The notes under the pieces were generated by a model. The model did no database searches. It saw only the letters and a list, made by a program, of their open reading frames with translations, and had not been told where the DNA came from. The translations under genes were made by a program, and so were the position numbers. Positions 46,601 through 59,115 of a stretch of 64,000 nucleotides of DNA are shown one piece after another. The DNA is from Myrmaecium sp. VS I D KN 1 (Eukaryota; Ascomycota; Dothideomycetes; Valsariales; Valsariaceae), in assembly GCA_019775845.1 (NCBI GenBank), contig JADQAV010000035.1, positions 62,001 to 126,000 of the forward strand, written 5' to 3'. Numbering within the stretch: position 1 is the first letter of the stretch; the number at the start of each line of letters is the position of its first letter.

Positions 46601-47401
46601 GACTATATCTAATAGTTATTATAATATCTGCTAGTTATATATAGCTATTAAAATATTACTATATAAGAGAATAAAGGGTTAGTAATATATAATACTCTTA
46701 TAACTAATTCTAGATATAATATCTAATATTATAATAAGATATATTTTTACTATGAACTTTAGTAATAAATAATATAAAAATAGAAAGATCTATATTAGTA
46801 TATCTTCTTTTTAAGTATAGAGCTTAAAAAAAGTTAGAGTTATATTAAAACAAAACGGTCCTTAACTCCTTATATAAGTCTAAGTACATATAAGGCTATT
46901 AACTATATATATTATATAATTTTAGAGATCCTATTTTAGAGCTTTATCTTTATATACTCTAAAAATCTATATTCCTTAAGTAACTTACTATCTATATTTA
47001 TTCTAGATTTAGAATTATTAGGTTTACTAAGCTTTATTACCTCTAGATTAGGCTTATACTTAAGCTTAAATATCTAAGGAATAGATAGAAGAGCTTTATT
47101 AGCCTTATAAATCTTTCTTATAAGAATATATACTTCTCTTTAGTTTTTTTTTTAATTTCTTCATATCTCTAATAAATATCTTATATTTAATATCTTATAA
47201 TATTTCTTCTACTTTTCTGCCAAGGAGGAGATACTTAATAAGTATTAGAAGTAGGTAGTAAAACTTTAGTTACCTCTTAGGGCCCCTTTTAATATTAAAA
47301 TATACTTCTTCTTCCTCTTCTTATTATTTTTATATCTCCAGTTATTCTCTTTTATTTTACTTTTTTTATTTTTATTATTCACGCCCCTCCCGCTTTTCTA
47401 T

Positions 47402-47725
47402 AATAAAGGAGATCTGTTTATATAATTTCTAAGATTTATAACAATTAGTAGTAGTATAAGTGAGGTAAATTACTAGAAACTGGACGACTAGTATGTATAA
47501 GCGGATATATTAGTGAAAGTACTTATATATAAGCTCTTATAGCTCCTTTACCTCTCTACTCTCCTTTAATTAATCTTTGATTTTATTAGTTATACTTGTC
47601 CTACTCCCTTTTTATAAAGGGAATTTCTTTATATAGCTTATAATATTTAGTATTATAGCGGTAGTAAATATATTATAAATTACTAGAAAGTAGAGAACTA
47701 TATATAAGCAGATATAGTATTATAA
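47402..47725 (+). repeat. Diverged direct repeat pair, about 110 bp each
   Basis: Copies at 47,402-47,512 and 47,612-47,725 share the frame of ATAAAGG, TTTATATA, an AGTA-rich middle, AAATTACTAGAAA and TATAAGCRGATATA. They lie head to tail, 210 bases apart. Confidence 0.65.
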
Positions 47726-48263
47726 CTCCTGAACTCTAATCTCAGTCTCGTTTAGAAGAATATAATAATATAGGAGACGTATTATTTCCCTACTTATGCT
47801 ATAGAAACGTAAGTAGTAATCTTTTTTATATAGATATTTAGTTCTCTCTAACCTTCTATATAAGGATCTCTCTATTATTAACTAATTAATTCTATACCTA
47901 TTTACTTTATAAGCCTTAAATATAGAGTAATACTATAAAATAAATATTATTATTAAATCATTATAGTACTATAATCCTTATAAACTACATTATTACTAAT
48001 AATTAGATTATATATAGTAGCTATTATAAGAAACTTACTCTCCCCTTTTAAAACCTGTTTAATTAAAGCCTCTACTTTTATAATCTCTTTATTTTAAAGC
48101 TTATATCCTAATGATTATAAGCCCCGAGAGTGTTCAGCCTTATTATAATAATGAGTTAATATCTTCGCTTTAATATCTAAGATAAATATTACCTAAAGCT
48201 AGCTTAGAAGGTTACAGCTATTCTTTAAACATAATATACAGAGAATCAGGATGGTATATATAT

Positions 48264-48735
48264 ATTATTAAGTAGGATAGAGCTAACTAAGTATATAAGG
48301 AGTTCTAAAAGATTCAGAGGACTATCTTATAGGTAATAAATCAGCCCTAGTCTATTTTATTATCCTAGTAGTTATCTAGATTACTTAGATAGTCTATCTA
48401 GGTATAGATAGGCAGGCCTTACTTATAGGCTTTACTACGGTAACGCTAAGCTCTTAGTATAGGGGCTAGGCTTATAGGGTTTTTTCTTAAAAAAAATTCT
48501 GTATTAATTTAATATTAGCTAGGTAGAGCTAGTTAGCTAGTTCTAGGCCTAATTCTAGGCCTTGTTTAACTCTAAATTATCTAGTACTAGGCCTTATTAA
48601 ATTTTAAATCATCTGATTTCGTGCCCCGCTTGATTCCAGATTTGCTAGTTTTAGTACCTTAGCTTCTAATATAATACCTTATTTCTGGTGTATTACAGCT
48701 ATATTATAATGCCTTAGTTTTAATTAAGTAACTAT
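48264..48735 (+). repeat. Left inverted arm
   Basis: It pairs with 50,141-50,620 on the opposite strand. Borders are good to about 15 bases. Confidence 0.65.
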
Positions 48736-50140
48736 GTATATAAGTATAAACTAGAAATGATTATTAGTTAAAGTATATATGTAAGGGCCTTTAATAAAAT
48801 GTTATTAATTAATATTATATCTGGAGGTATCTATTTTTATAATTAATTCATATAAATAAGGGAGTATAGGATAAAAAAAGTATTATATAATAATATACCT
48901 TCCCCTAACTACTACTTATAAAGCCTCTTATTAGTTCTAATAGGCTATTATCTAGTTAATACTACTTATATAGCCTAGTCTCTCTTATATTATAGAGGTA
49001 TATATATACTTAAAATTTAGTTTATTATTTAGAATAGTATTTAGCCTGTCTTTAAATATATTTAAATACTTATACTTTTAACTTACGCCTTTAAGGTATA
49101 TTTTACTTTAAGAATAAGAAATATATTACTCTTTTATTTCTACTTAATCCCTTACTTTTAATTATTACCACTTACTACTTCTTATACTTTATCCTCCTAG
49201 ACCTTAGCCTCTATATTAAAAAGGTTATAGTCTATATACTAAGTACTCTTAATAATATAAAAAGTTATTTAGTATTAGAGTTATTATATTAAGAAAAGCC
49301 TAAATATTATAAGAATAATTTTATAAGATTTAAGACTCGCGGCGCCTTAGGGCACCACGTTACCTTAGGAGCCTTAGGACAGACGCTAGGGACGCGCAGG
49401 TAAGGCGCAAGCAAAGCTTAGCCTTATATAAGGATTTATAGAGGTAGGGAAAAATAATTAAGTTATTAGAATTAGTCTATATTCCACGAGTATTACCACG
49501 CTATTATTACTTAACTACGCCAGTTCATACCTATTTTCCTAATATAAGGATAGCTTTATATAAGATAGTAGTTTATCTTATATAATTTATTAAGCCTTGT
49601 TTATATTATTATAATATATATTTAGTACTATTCATAGATTATCATATTAGTAAGTAGTAATACTCTACTATTAAGGACTAGTAGTGTTTTCTTACCTATA
49701 TTTAATATATCTCGGACTTTAATAAGTTCTATTACTATAAAGTATTATAAGGTATCGCTCTAAGGTAAGATACGTAAGTCTAAATTATTAAAATAAATAG
49801 CCTTAAGCTACTTCTTTCTAGGTAAGTCTTTAGATATATACCTATACTATAGAAGTTCTCTAACTGAAATTTATTATAAAGTCTAAATACCTACTACTCT
49901 ATAATTATATTATAGTATTGAAAATAAGCTAGAATATCTTCTAGTAGTGGTACTCTGTAATATTAAAAGTTAGCTAACTACTAATCTAGTATAATATTCA
50001 TCTAATCAGACCTCTGACTTCCGATAAAATCTAGCTCTTTAAAATAATGCTTTAACTTAAAGTTAAGGAATAACTCCTTAATATTTTTAGAAATAAAATA
50101 GATAGGGGTATTCTTTAGAGTCTAAAATATAACTAGTAAC

Positions 50141-50620
50141 ATTACTAAAAACTAAGGCATTATAATATGGTTATAATATATTAAAACAACTAAATAAAGG
50201 CATTTTAAGATACTTATAATGCCATATACTGAGGTAAAGAACTAGCTGATTTAGAATTAAGCGGGGCCCAGAATAAGACGACTTAGATTAAACTAAGGCC
50301 TAGATTTAAATAATTAAAACTATTAAAGGCCTAGAATTAGGCCTAGAACTAGCCAACTAGCTCTACTAAGTTAATTTAAAATTAATAGAAAACTCTATAA
50401 AAGTCTAGAAGCCTAGCACCTATACTAGGGGCTCGGTATTACCGCAGGAAAAGTTAATAAATAAGGCCTACCTATCTATATCTAGATAGACTATCTAAGT
50501 ACTCTAGATAACTACTAGGATAATAAAATAGACTAAGGCTAATTTATTACCTAAAAATTACTCCTCTAAAATCTTTTATAACTCCTTATATACTTAGTCA
50601 GCTCTATCCTATTTAATAAA
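50141..50620 (-). repeat. Right inverted arm
   Basis: It is an inverted copy of 48,264-48,735 and keeps a little more GC in the GGGGCTCGGTATTACCGCAGG part. Confidence 0.65.
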
Positions 50621-51246
50621 AATCCCTAGGCTGATTTATTAAGTATTTATACTATTAAGAGTTTTAATATTCTGGTATGTAAATTACCCTACTTAAATAA
50701 TTTTCGATATTATAGGGTAGTATCTATAAAAAAATAGATAATATAAGATTAATATTTAATATATTAATAACACCCTATTACTTAGAAATTATACTTATTT
50801 AGACAGGGTAGTAGATATAGTAATTATATAAAAGTTACTTATATCGACTTCTATCTTAACCCCTTACTATATTCTCCTACCTAGCTACGTTTATATTTAA
50901 GTTCTAAAAGTAGTTATTATAGGGTCCTATATAGTTCTCTTTATTATAATACTATAGTATTATTATATTATATTAAATACTGTCTTAATTAACTTATATC
51001 TAGAAACGATATAAACGTATTATTATAAGTAATAATATTAAGTAAAAGCCTATTACTATTACTATTACTATTAGTTATTAGTTTCTTAAAGTAGTCTACG
51101 CCTATGATTTCAAACTGTTTCAACTACTCGCCTCCCTCCCCTACCTAGTCATGTCTACATGACGTCAGACCAACCTTTGTACACGCTCCCAGATATCAGA
51201 CACGTATTAACGAAGCCCGGCCCGCTCTAATTGCCTCTGGTGCCCT
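50621..51246. other. RIP-eroded block edge
   Basis: AT-rich sequence continues to about 51,090 and then returns to normal composition. It has several TACCCTA/TAGGGTA phrases in both orientations (50,680-50,820) and no gene. Confidence 0.6.
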
Positions 51247-51990
51247 TCAGGTCGAAGAAAGTCGAAGAAACGATGGAGGCCTGGTAGTGGCTTTCCTCCG
51301 TTCCCTCCCGGAATGTATGCGTGTTTCTTGTCCGTCTTTCGAGAGGGTGATGACCGCTCTCCGTGGCTCCCACTTGAGTATGTCCGAGAATCTCAGTCGT
51401 AAGTCCTCCTCATCGTCCCCATCCACGCCTTCGGCCGTCCGTAAGAGCATGATGTAGCTGTTGAGGGTGGTGAGCTCTGCCCCCCAGTTGGGCAGCGCCT
51501 CAAACGTCGTCCAGCGCTCGGGCTTCTTTTTGGACTGGCAAGGCGGCTGTTAGTCAAGGAGAGAGGCAGGGAACGGGACGAGGGTGGGACTGGGGGTGGT
51601 GGGAACTCAACGGCGTGCTGCAATCGGCCGTCGGCATCCAATCTCCATATGTATCCATCCCCCGTATTCGCCGGTTTGACCCGAATCGAGAAGCTGAAAA
51701 GCCTTTCGGGCGGCAGAGTCCACAACCACGCCGTTCGGCTGGGCCGCCGCGCGGTGCTTAGCGGAAGAGTGGAGATATTCGAAGCAGTGCTCTCCCTTCA
51801 GAGCTTAGCAATCCCAATTGAATGGTGCATGTCCCTGCAGGATTGCAACCAGATGTATCAGATCCGAATCCGCCTGCTCCGCGATGCTTGTTGAGTAGTT
51901 CCTCATTTTTGAAGAGGCCGGTGGCCGCAAATGCTTCGAGTGGTGACCTATCGAGGTTTTACTGAAAACCGCAGCAATGGAAGGATTGTA
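51247..51990 (-). pseudogene. Unrecognised gene remnant, apparently broken
   Basis: The 3' part is clear: an exon 51534-51247 (KKKPERWTTFEALPNWGAEL, then DDEEDLRLRFSDILKWEPRR, ending FLRLSST) joins through a 77-nt intron with a good branch site and CCAG acceptor to an upstream frame up to about 51,760 (LWTLPPERLFSFSIRVKP, then GDGYIWRLDADGR). The donor is GTTGAG. Further upstream that frame meets a stop without any ATG. A neighbouring frame (about 51,770-51,950) reads as convincing protein (FAATGLFKNEELLNKHRG). No GT donor lies between to bridge the two frames by splicing. I read it as a host-type gene disrupted near 51,730-51,780, flanked by RIP blocks. I do not recognise the family. An undetected exon arrangement is the alternative. 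Confidence 0.4.
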
Positions 51991-52254
51991 TAGGCGGAGT
52001 TCGCCCAGCATGAAATATAACACTCTTTCACTGTTTCCAGCTAGCTTCTTGGGACATGATGGCTTAGGACAGGATCTTGGAAGAAGGAGGGGTCGTCTCC
52101 TTTCTGGTCGTTCTTTTGCTTTTCTTTTTGTTCTTCTTTTTTTTTCTGCTATAGGAAGGCAAGGAGAGGGAGAGCTCCTGCCAGCTTCTCCTACCTAAGG
52201 CTGCCTTACTTCTTCCACGATACAAGAACACCTGGCTATAGGGTGTATTCTGAA

Positions 52255-53116
52255 TCACAGATTCAATCTGTTATGGTTAGTACTTCTAGGCTTCGTCGAT
52301 CTGGAATACTCTCTACTTCTCTCCTGCTGCTTATTGTCCTTCTTCTCCTCCTTCTCTTCCTTCTCCTCCTTCTCCTCCTTCTCCTCCTTCTCCTCCTTCT
52401 CCTCCTTCTCCTCCTTCTCCTCCTTCTCCTCCTTCTCCTCCTTCTCCTCCTTCTCCTCCTTCTCCTCCTTCTCCTCCTTCCCCCCCTCATCTTCCTCCTC
52501 ATCATCGGTGAGCCATCCCTCCGCCTCTGCTATAACATCGTAGATGTCAAGTTTTATGAACGGAGCACGCGGACCTGGCAAGAAGGGTAGTTAATATCAA
52601 GGTTGCAGGAATCCGGGGCGGAAACAGGCCTCGGGTGATTTACAAGGCCATACGGCATCTTTAAATCTCTGGAACTCTTCATTGCTCATCCACATAACTA
52701 GATACGGGTCGGTAGGGAACTGGGAGAGGTCCACGCCGCTCAGGTCTTTGCCGGCCGGGGATAGTTCGATGGCAGCGGCGGTGCGGCTGGTGGTGGTTCT
52801 GGGATGGCTTCCTTCTTGTTCCACTCTTCCATGGGCCTTGCAGAGATGAAGTCGCTGCGGCTGCAGAGGTGGCAGTGCGGTGGCAGCTTCGTGGGGCTGC
52901 GTTTTTATTAGTAGGCGGACCTGGCAGTCTGGCATTCGCGGGGCGCTTGATGGGCAAAGCGGAGGGAACGATTACGGGCGATATAGTAGTGGGAGTAGTA
53001 GTGCCGGTTTGGTCGTCGTAATAGTATTCGGAATTGATTTGATGATGTGGGCGAACAAGACTGGATCGTGGATAAGAAGAGGTGAAGGCACTTAAACGGG
53101 CAATGCAAGACTTCAT
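52255..53116 (-). CDS. Possible hypothetical gene with Lys-Glu-Glu repeat tail
   Basis: The best supported part is a splice from SNEEFQRFKDAVW (exon ending about 52,650) through an intron with donor GTAAAT and acceptor TTGCCAG to a second exon (52,571-52,255). The second exon encodes PRAPFIKLDIYDVIAEAEGW, an acidic stretch and then about 14 copies of Lys-Glu-Glu from a 9-bp DNA repeat. Upstream (52,650-53,116) several frames are open and none is clearly right; the likely start is at 52,935 or further out. The last residues are basic (RSREYSRSTKPRS). There is no recognisable family. It could also be a decayed gene, given the surrounding RIP blocks. Confidence 0.3.
52361..52479 (+). repeat. 9-bp minisatellite (TTCTCCTCC)n
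   Basis: About 13 near-perfect tandem copies of TTCTCCTCC. On the minus strand they read GAA/GAG/AAG codons (Lys-Glu-Glu). The homopurine/homopyrimidine strand asymmetry is complete across the tract. Confidence 0.9.
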
Positions 53117-55084
53117 TCAGGGTAGACTTTCGAGTTTTCGAATATCGGGAAGCCGGTATCCGGTGAACGGATGCAGGTGCGTTCGGCTACATCTAGTAAG
53201 AGTAAGTTATAGGCGCACGTAGTCACTACCGTACAAAGTACATCTGGACGATACCTGTAGTGAGTACCTTACAGTGTTTCGGTGGTTTCTAGGAAGACTT
53301 TTATCGAAAAACAGGAATACCTGGTGAATCATCTTTAGATACTTAGTCTTTTAATCTTTTAATAGGTCTTGATCTGTTAAGAGGCCTTCATCCAATGTTA
53401 ATACTCTTCTTCTTCTTAATTATTAGGAGACCGAAGGGCCGGAAACTAGGAGATAGTAAACCCTAAGGTACTAGCTTAGTCTGCTTATAGGGTAAATATA
53501 TCCCTCGCATAGATACTATAGAAAATATAGGAAACAGGGGGGGTTATAAGGTAAGAACCAGTCTGATAGAACCAAGATAGTATTATTAGGAAATAGGTAA
53601 TACTGATAACTAACGTAGTTAAGTATTTACAGGGTAGTATTACTTATAATATATAAACTAGTCTTAATAAGTTACCTCCTTTCTACCTTCCCTTAATATA
53701 TTATATATAATTAAGCTTACTTACGCCTTATTAATATACTTCTAGTCTATATTTAAAGTATATATACTCTTACTAGTCTTATAGCTCTTTAAGCCTTATA
53801 ATTACCCTTCTTTTCTAGGAAGGACGCTCTTATAGCTTTAGGTATTATAATAATTATAATAATAATATTTATTAATACCTCTAATATTTTCAATATATTT
53901 TACTTATATATATTATATATATAAATATCGATTATCTCCATTTAAAAAGATATCTATTATAATTCTTTCTTTTTACATTATTTTTAATCTATTCTCTCTC
54001 TTCCCTTTCACCATCTATTATTATTTTTTTAACACTTCTACTTTTCTCCTATTAAATTTTTTATCTTTACTCGCTATAATTTAACGCTAGTATTTTATAA
54101 TCGCCTTATATATTAGCTAACTATCAGTTCCGCTCTTCTAATTTAAGAGAATTTAGTTTATATCTATATACTACTACTAGATCGCCCTTCCCTATCTAAT
54201 TACTATAAGAGTAGGTAGGCTATGACCCCTTATCCTTCTTTCTTCTATTCCTTTAATTCTCCTCTGTTCCCTTTAATAGTTAGGGTAGAACTACTTAGTA
54301 ATATTATATCGCTTTTAGCTCTATTCTAATATATATATATATATTTTATCTTTAGACCGGCTTCTTACTAACTATATTATAACCTATATATATACCTCTT
54401 ATATCTTATTTAGAAGTAATTACTAAGCCTTTACCCATCTATTCCTATATTATTAGGAGATAGTATAAGGCTAGTTTATATAATATTATCTTTAAGGGTA
54501 ATATTATCATTAGAAGGTATACTTATTATACTAAATAATATTATAAGTATACTCCTATAAGTTATTACTCCTCTTATTTCCTGCTATTACCTTACTAGCT
54601 CTTTATATATTAACTATTCATAGGTCCCTTTCTTCCTACTTATTTTCTAAGAGTTTTATAAGTAAGCTACCTAACTATATTACTAGAGTTCTTATATTTT
54701 ATAACTAGTTCTTATTTATGTATTAAACTTTTTTCTAAGTTCCTTAACTTCCCCTAGGTCTTATTTAGTAACCTCTTAGTTATATAGCTCTAAATAACCT
54801 TTCTATTTAGTAAAGTATTTATTTTAGGGCCTTTATTTATTACTTTAATTATTTTTTATATAGTCACCCTTATTATTATTAGCTCTAGGCCTCTAACTCT
54901 AATAGCTCTTACCTTAAAATATATCTAGCTTAGTTTTATATTATTCTAGTCTTTAGATATCGAATACTAGCTATAGACGTTAGTATTATAGTAGTAGTAC
55001 TAGCTTATAAGCCTATTTATTAATTATATCTTCCATTTAGAAGGGGCCTATCTATTATAATACTAGTTTCTTACTATTAGAAAC
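53117..55084. other. Normal-to-RIP transition and eroded block
   Basis: Normal sequence ends at about 53,300. Beyond that the DNA is AT-rich and RIP-like, with no recognisable element core or gene. Confidence 0.6.
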
Positions 55085-55395
55085 CACCCCCAGCTGGCAG
55101 CGTCAGGTAGTACTATAGTACTAGGTAGCCTCAGGTATCGCTAAGTTATACTAAGCGGCCCTCTGGGCCGATATAGGTCAGATAGCGCTTAAGAATAGTA
55201 GACTAGGACTTGAACTAATAATAAGGGTAATAATAATAGTATTAATAGCTAGTCGGAGGAGTTCTAGTTACTAGAAGATATAAAGAAGTTTTCTACTATT
55301 TAAGGAAGAGCTAAAGTTAGTAGTAGGACTTTAGCGATTCGTCTTATTTAATATTATATACTCTGTCCTTATATCTTTAAGACCCTATATAAGCC
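55085..55395 (+). repeat. Repeat fragment, inverted copy of 59,485-59,815
   Basis: It shares, in inverse orientation with 59,485-59,815, the phrases GCGGCCCTCT, GTATTAATAG, CTAGTTACTAGAAGAT, GTTTTCTACTATTTAAGGAAG and TTTAGCGATTCGTCTTATTTAA. It keeps a few undamaged CpA-rich words (ACCACCCCCAGCTGGCAGCG) just left of its edge. It is probably a piece of the same retroelement family that flanks it. Confidence 0.6.
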
Positions 55396-58300
55396 CTAAT
55401 ATCCCCCCTTCTATTTCTACTTCTTTTCCTCTTTATTATTCTTAATTACTAGCTCTATCTTTCTCTCTCTCTTTCTCGTTCTTTTCCTCTTTTTATTATA
55501 TTCTACTACCGCTCCTATATAATATCCCTTTCTTATCCTTAACTTAGTTACATTAGGTAGACTCTTCGTTCGTTCCGGCTATATAAGATAATTTTTAACT
55601 CTAACTAAGCTCTAATAGCCTTACCTACCCCCGCCCTACTAGTGTACCCGCCGTTACTTATACGGCCCGCTTATTTCTCGCTTATCTATAGGTACCTCTT
55701 ATCGTAGAAGAGGGTAGACGCTATTATATATAGTTTAGATTAATAACTATTATAAACTTATATCTTTTCTAAGTCTACTATATAGCTTACTAGGTAAATA
55801 GCCTTCTTTTACTTTTTATATAACTATACTAATATCTAGTAGGTAGTATAAGGTCTAGTAAATACCAGCTTATTTATTCCTCCTTTAAGTTAATAGCTAG
55901 GACTATCCTTTTATTACTATTTACTAGGTAAGTACTAAGGTTAAGTCTTTTATATAATAATTATACTAATTTTAGTTTCCTAGCTTATTATAGCTCGCTA
56001 ATCTTATATTATTACTATATTAATTATCTTTTATAGCGCCTCCTTCCTAGTCTATTACGCCTATCGACTATAGTCCGTATAGCAATTTAATTAATATTAT
56101 ATAAATTACTAGGTTTTATAAGAGCACTTATACGTCTTATAAATAGAAGTCCTATTAGTAGTACTATTTTTATTAGAATAGTTAGGAGGCCTTTATACTT
56201 CTAATACTCCTAGCCGTTCTTCCCCCCTCTATTTATAATATAGAAGATTAGTTATCTAGATAATATAATAGTCCGTTTCTATCTAGTATAATCTAGTACC
56301 TTTACTCCTCTTTATCCTAGGAATTAAGTTAGTAGTCTATAGAATATATAAAAGTCCTTACCTCCTTACTATTATATTTTTTTTCTATTAGTACTTATTA
56401 TTATAAAGCTCCTTCCTTTCGTATAAGCTAGTCCTTTTAAACCGCTATATTTTCTAGTATTACTTTAAACTCTTAGGTAGGTCTAGTATAGCTTACTTAT
56501 TTTATTAAGTATTATACTTACTAGCCCCTCCCTCTATTTATATAGGACCTATTAATAATCTTTCTAGTTAATATTATATACTCGTCTTTATTATCCTATT
56601 ATATTAGTAGTAGTTAGGAGTTATCTATTTATTAGGACAGTAAGGGGTTATTTATTACTAAGTAGACCTAATCTATATAAGAGACGTTATAGAATCTAGG
56701 AGGAGTATTTAGTTATATAATATATAAGCCTACAGTCTTTAAAATAATATATTTAGTATTCTTCTAGTCTAGTTTCTTATAGGGCCGAGTTATATAAATA
56801 TTCCTTTAGGATAGCTAGACCTTATCGCCTATATAATATTCTAGGGCTAGGTCTCTCCTTTTATTTAGCTAGTATTTAGCTTATTATTAGGCGTAGGCTA
56901 TAAACGCTTTACTTATTTAAGAGCGTCCTTAATAAGTTAATAGTCTATACGATTTATTCTCCTTTTAATAAGAGGGTCTTAGTCCTGGCCGGAGCTTCTT
57001 CTCGTAGTTCTTTTAGCTTAGAGGGAGAAAGCTTAATTATATAGGAATAGGATAGAAAGAAGGGGCTAGCCCTTATAATAGTATTTATATAAGTATTAAG
57101 AACTAACTTAGTTAAACGTAGCAGCCTTACCTAGTTACTCTAATTAAAGTATATATAGGCCCTAAAGTAGGCATATATAGTACTATTAATCCTTTTAGTA
57201 GTACTATCTATCTAGGTAGTAAGCTATACTTAAACGCCTTTTAATTCCTATTAGCCTATATATATATAACTAGAGTTCTCCTATAGATTAAGTATTTCTG
57301 TTAGAGGTAATGTATTAAGGAAAACTATAATATTATATGAAGTTTCGGATTATAACTCTAGCTAGATATTCTACTATTATTTCTCTTACTTCTTTAAAGT
57401 TTACGCCTCTTATTAACCAGTCTATAATAACTAAGATTTTATAAAACTACTATTCTTAGGGAGATTAATTAATTATAAAGTTTATTAATATCTCTTACTA
57501 TAGCCTATTAGGAATAGGTGGGGGTTTTAAAAGTCTCTATTTCTACTATTAGAAGGCTTTAGTCCTTTTATATATAGTATAGTCTTATATAAATTACTTA
57601 ATATCCTTACTTATATTTAGCTAGAAGTACGCTCGGATAATATAAATATATATCTATTTACATCCCGGGTATTTAGTTAGTACTAAATTATAGGCCTCTT
57701 ATATAATCTTTATATATAGTAGTTGATACTCTAGTACCTATTATCTCTTTTTATAAAGGATAAAGCCTTCCTTATCTAGTTTATATTCTTTTATAAAGAC
57801 CTTAAGCTATAGCCTTAAGGGGAATTATTAGACTAATAGACTGTATTATATATAGTCTAAATAACTTCTTAGTAGACTTTATTATAGTCCTTAGCTACTT
57901 CCTATTATAAAGGGATCCCTTCTATTAAGGTAAAGTCTAGTAATAAAGCTATTATATACCTCTTTAGAACTAGTTAATAAAGTAGCTAAATTATAGTTAT
58001 ACGGCTAGTTACTCGTTCGTCTATATTATTTTATATATCTTATATTATTTTTAATAGGGCGTTTATTATTCTATTCTTAGGACCCTTCCGGTATTAAAAG
58101 TAGAAGTTAAACTAGCTAAGGAATAGCTATTATTATATATACCTCTTTATTAGCTTCCTAGGGCTAAAGAAGTACTCTAGGTTCTAATAATTTATAATAA
58201 CTTTAAATTCTCTAACTAATCTTAGATCTAAGTTCTATTCTTTTAGATATTATATAATAGCTAATAGTTCCTTGTTATAGACTTTATAGTTATACTCGGC

Positions 58301-58825
58301 TAGTAAGTCCTTCTTTAAAAAGAAGGTATAGGGCCTAAATAAACTATTCTTATTATACTAAGAGAGGACTCCTCTAATATTATACCCTAAGAAATTACTC
58401 TTAATAATTATTATATAAAGAGGGTTAATACTATAAGTATTAGCCCCTCTAAGAATATCTTCTTTAAGCTTTAAGAAAGTATTTTAATATTTCTTTATCT
58501 ACCTAAAGGCCTTATCTTTATAGGTTAGCTCTACTAGAGGTTGTATAATCTTTAAAAAGTCCTTTATAGAATATTAATAATAATTAGCAAAGCTTAGAAA
58601 TTCCCTAATCTCTTTAATTAAGAATAAAGTTTTTAATTCCTATATAGTCTTAATCTTTATAGGATCTATTTATACTCTTCTACCCGCTTATATAAAAAAC
58701 CCGAGGTACTTTATCTCCTTTACTTTAAATTTATATTTATTAATATTTAGATAAAGTCCGCCTTCCTTTAACTTTTCTAGTATTTTCTTTATTTTTATAT
58801 AGTAGTCTTTTAGGCTTCTATCTAA

Positions 58826-59115
58826 GGGCGTGTTTACTGGGGGCGTTTTTTCATAGGCTTTTTTCGTTAGGTACCGAAGAATAGGGGTTGTTTACTAGGC
58901 CGTCTGTTACTTCTAGATATTTTTAAGTTTTTTTTCGTTAGCGATAGCACGTACTATCTTAGCGCCCGGGATTACCTTTTTAAAGCAGTTCTTAGCAGAC
59001 TTTTATCTATAGTAGATAATACCCTTAGGGTAACTTTTATCTTATAGATAAAAGTAGCTAGGTGCTAGGCCCACTATTATAAACACCAGAAAAAATAACC
59101 CTAGTAAACACGCCC
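58826..59115 (+). mobile_element. PIF/Harbinger-like MITE, about 290 bp
   Basis: The ends are inverted repeats beginning GGGCGTGTTTACT on both strands, perfect for 13 bases and matching at about 23 of 27. TAA flanks the element on both sides (58,823-58,825 and 59,116-59,118). A 3-bp TWA duplication is the mark of PIF/Harbinger elements. There is no coding capacity. An internal hairpin (CTTTTATCTATA with TATAGATAAAAG) sits near 59,007-59,052. It contains ordinary CpA/TpG words and GC runs unlike its RIP-eroded host. It therefore arrived later or escaped RIP through its short length. Confidence 0.8.

Larger units (their letters stand above)
46177..48263. other. RIP-eroded AT-rich block, left part
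   Basis: After about 150 bases of normal 3' flank the sequence becomes very AT-rich, with TpA excess and rare CpA/TpG. No gene or element core can be recognised. It contains a palindrome-rich patch (46,480-46,600) and a pair of diverged direct repeats (47,402-47,512 and 47,612-47,725), listed separately. Confidence 0.7.
48264..50620. mobile_element. Element or arrangement with about 475-bp inverted ends
   Basis: The left arm (about 48,264-48,735) and right arm (about 50,141-50,620) are inverted copies. Shared landmarks in the same order are AGGATAGAGCT, AGTATATAAGGAGTT, TAGTCTATTTTATTATCCTA, AGATAGTCTATCTA, GGGGCTAGGCTT or its twin, CTAGTTCTAGGCCTAATTCTA and ATTATAATGCCTTAGTTTT. The arms differ mostly by transitions. 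The 1.4-kb middle shows no recognisable transposase. It may be a long-inverted-end DNA transposon, or two copies of one repeat inserted head to head. No clear target duplication is visible. Confidence 0.6.
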
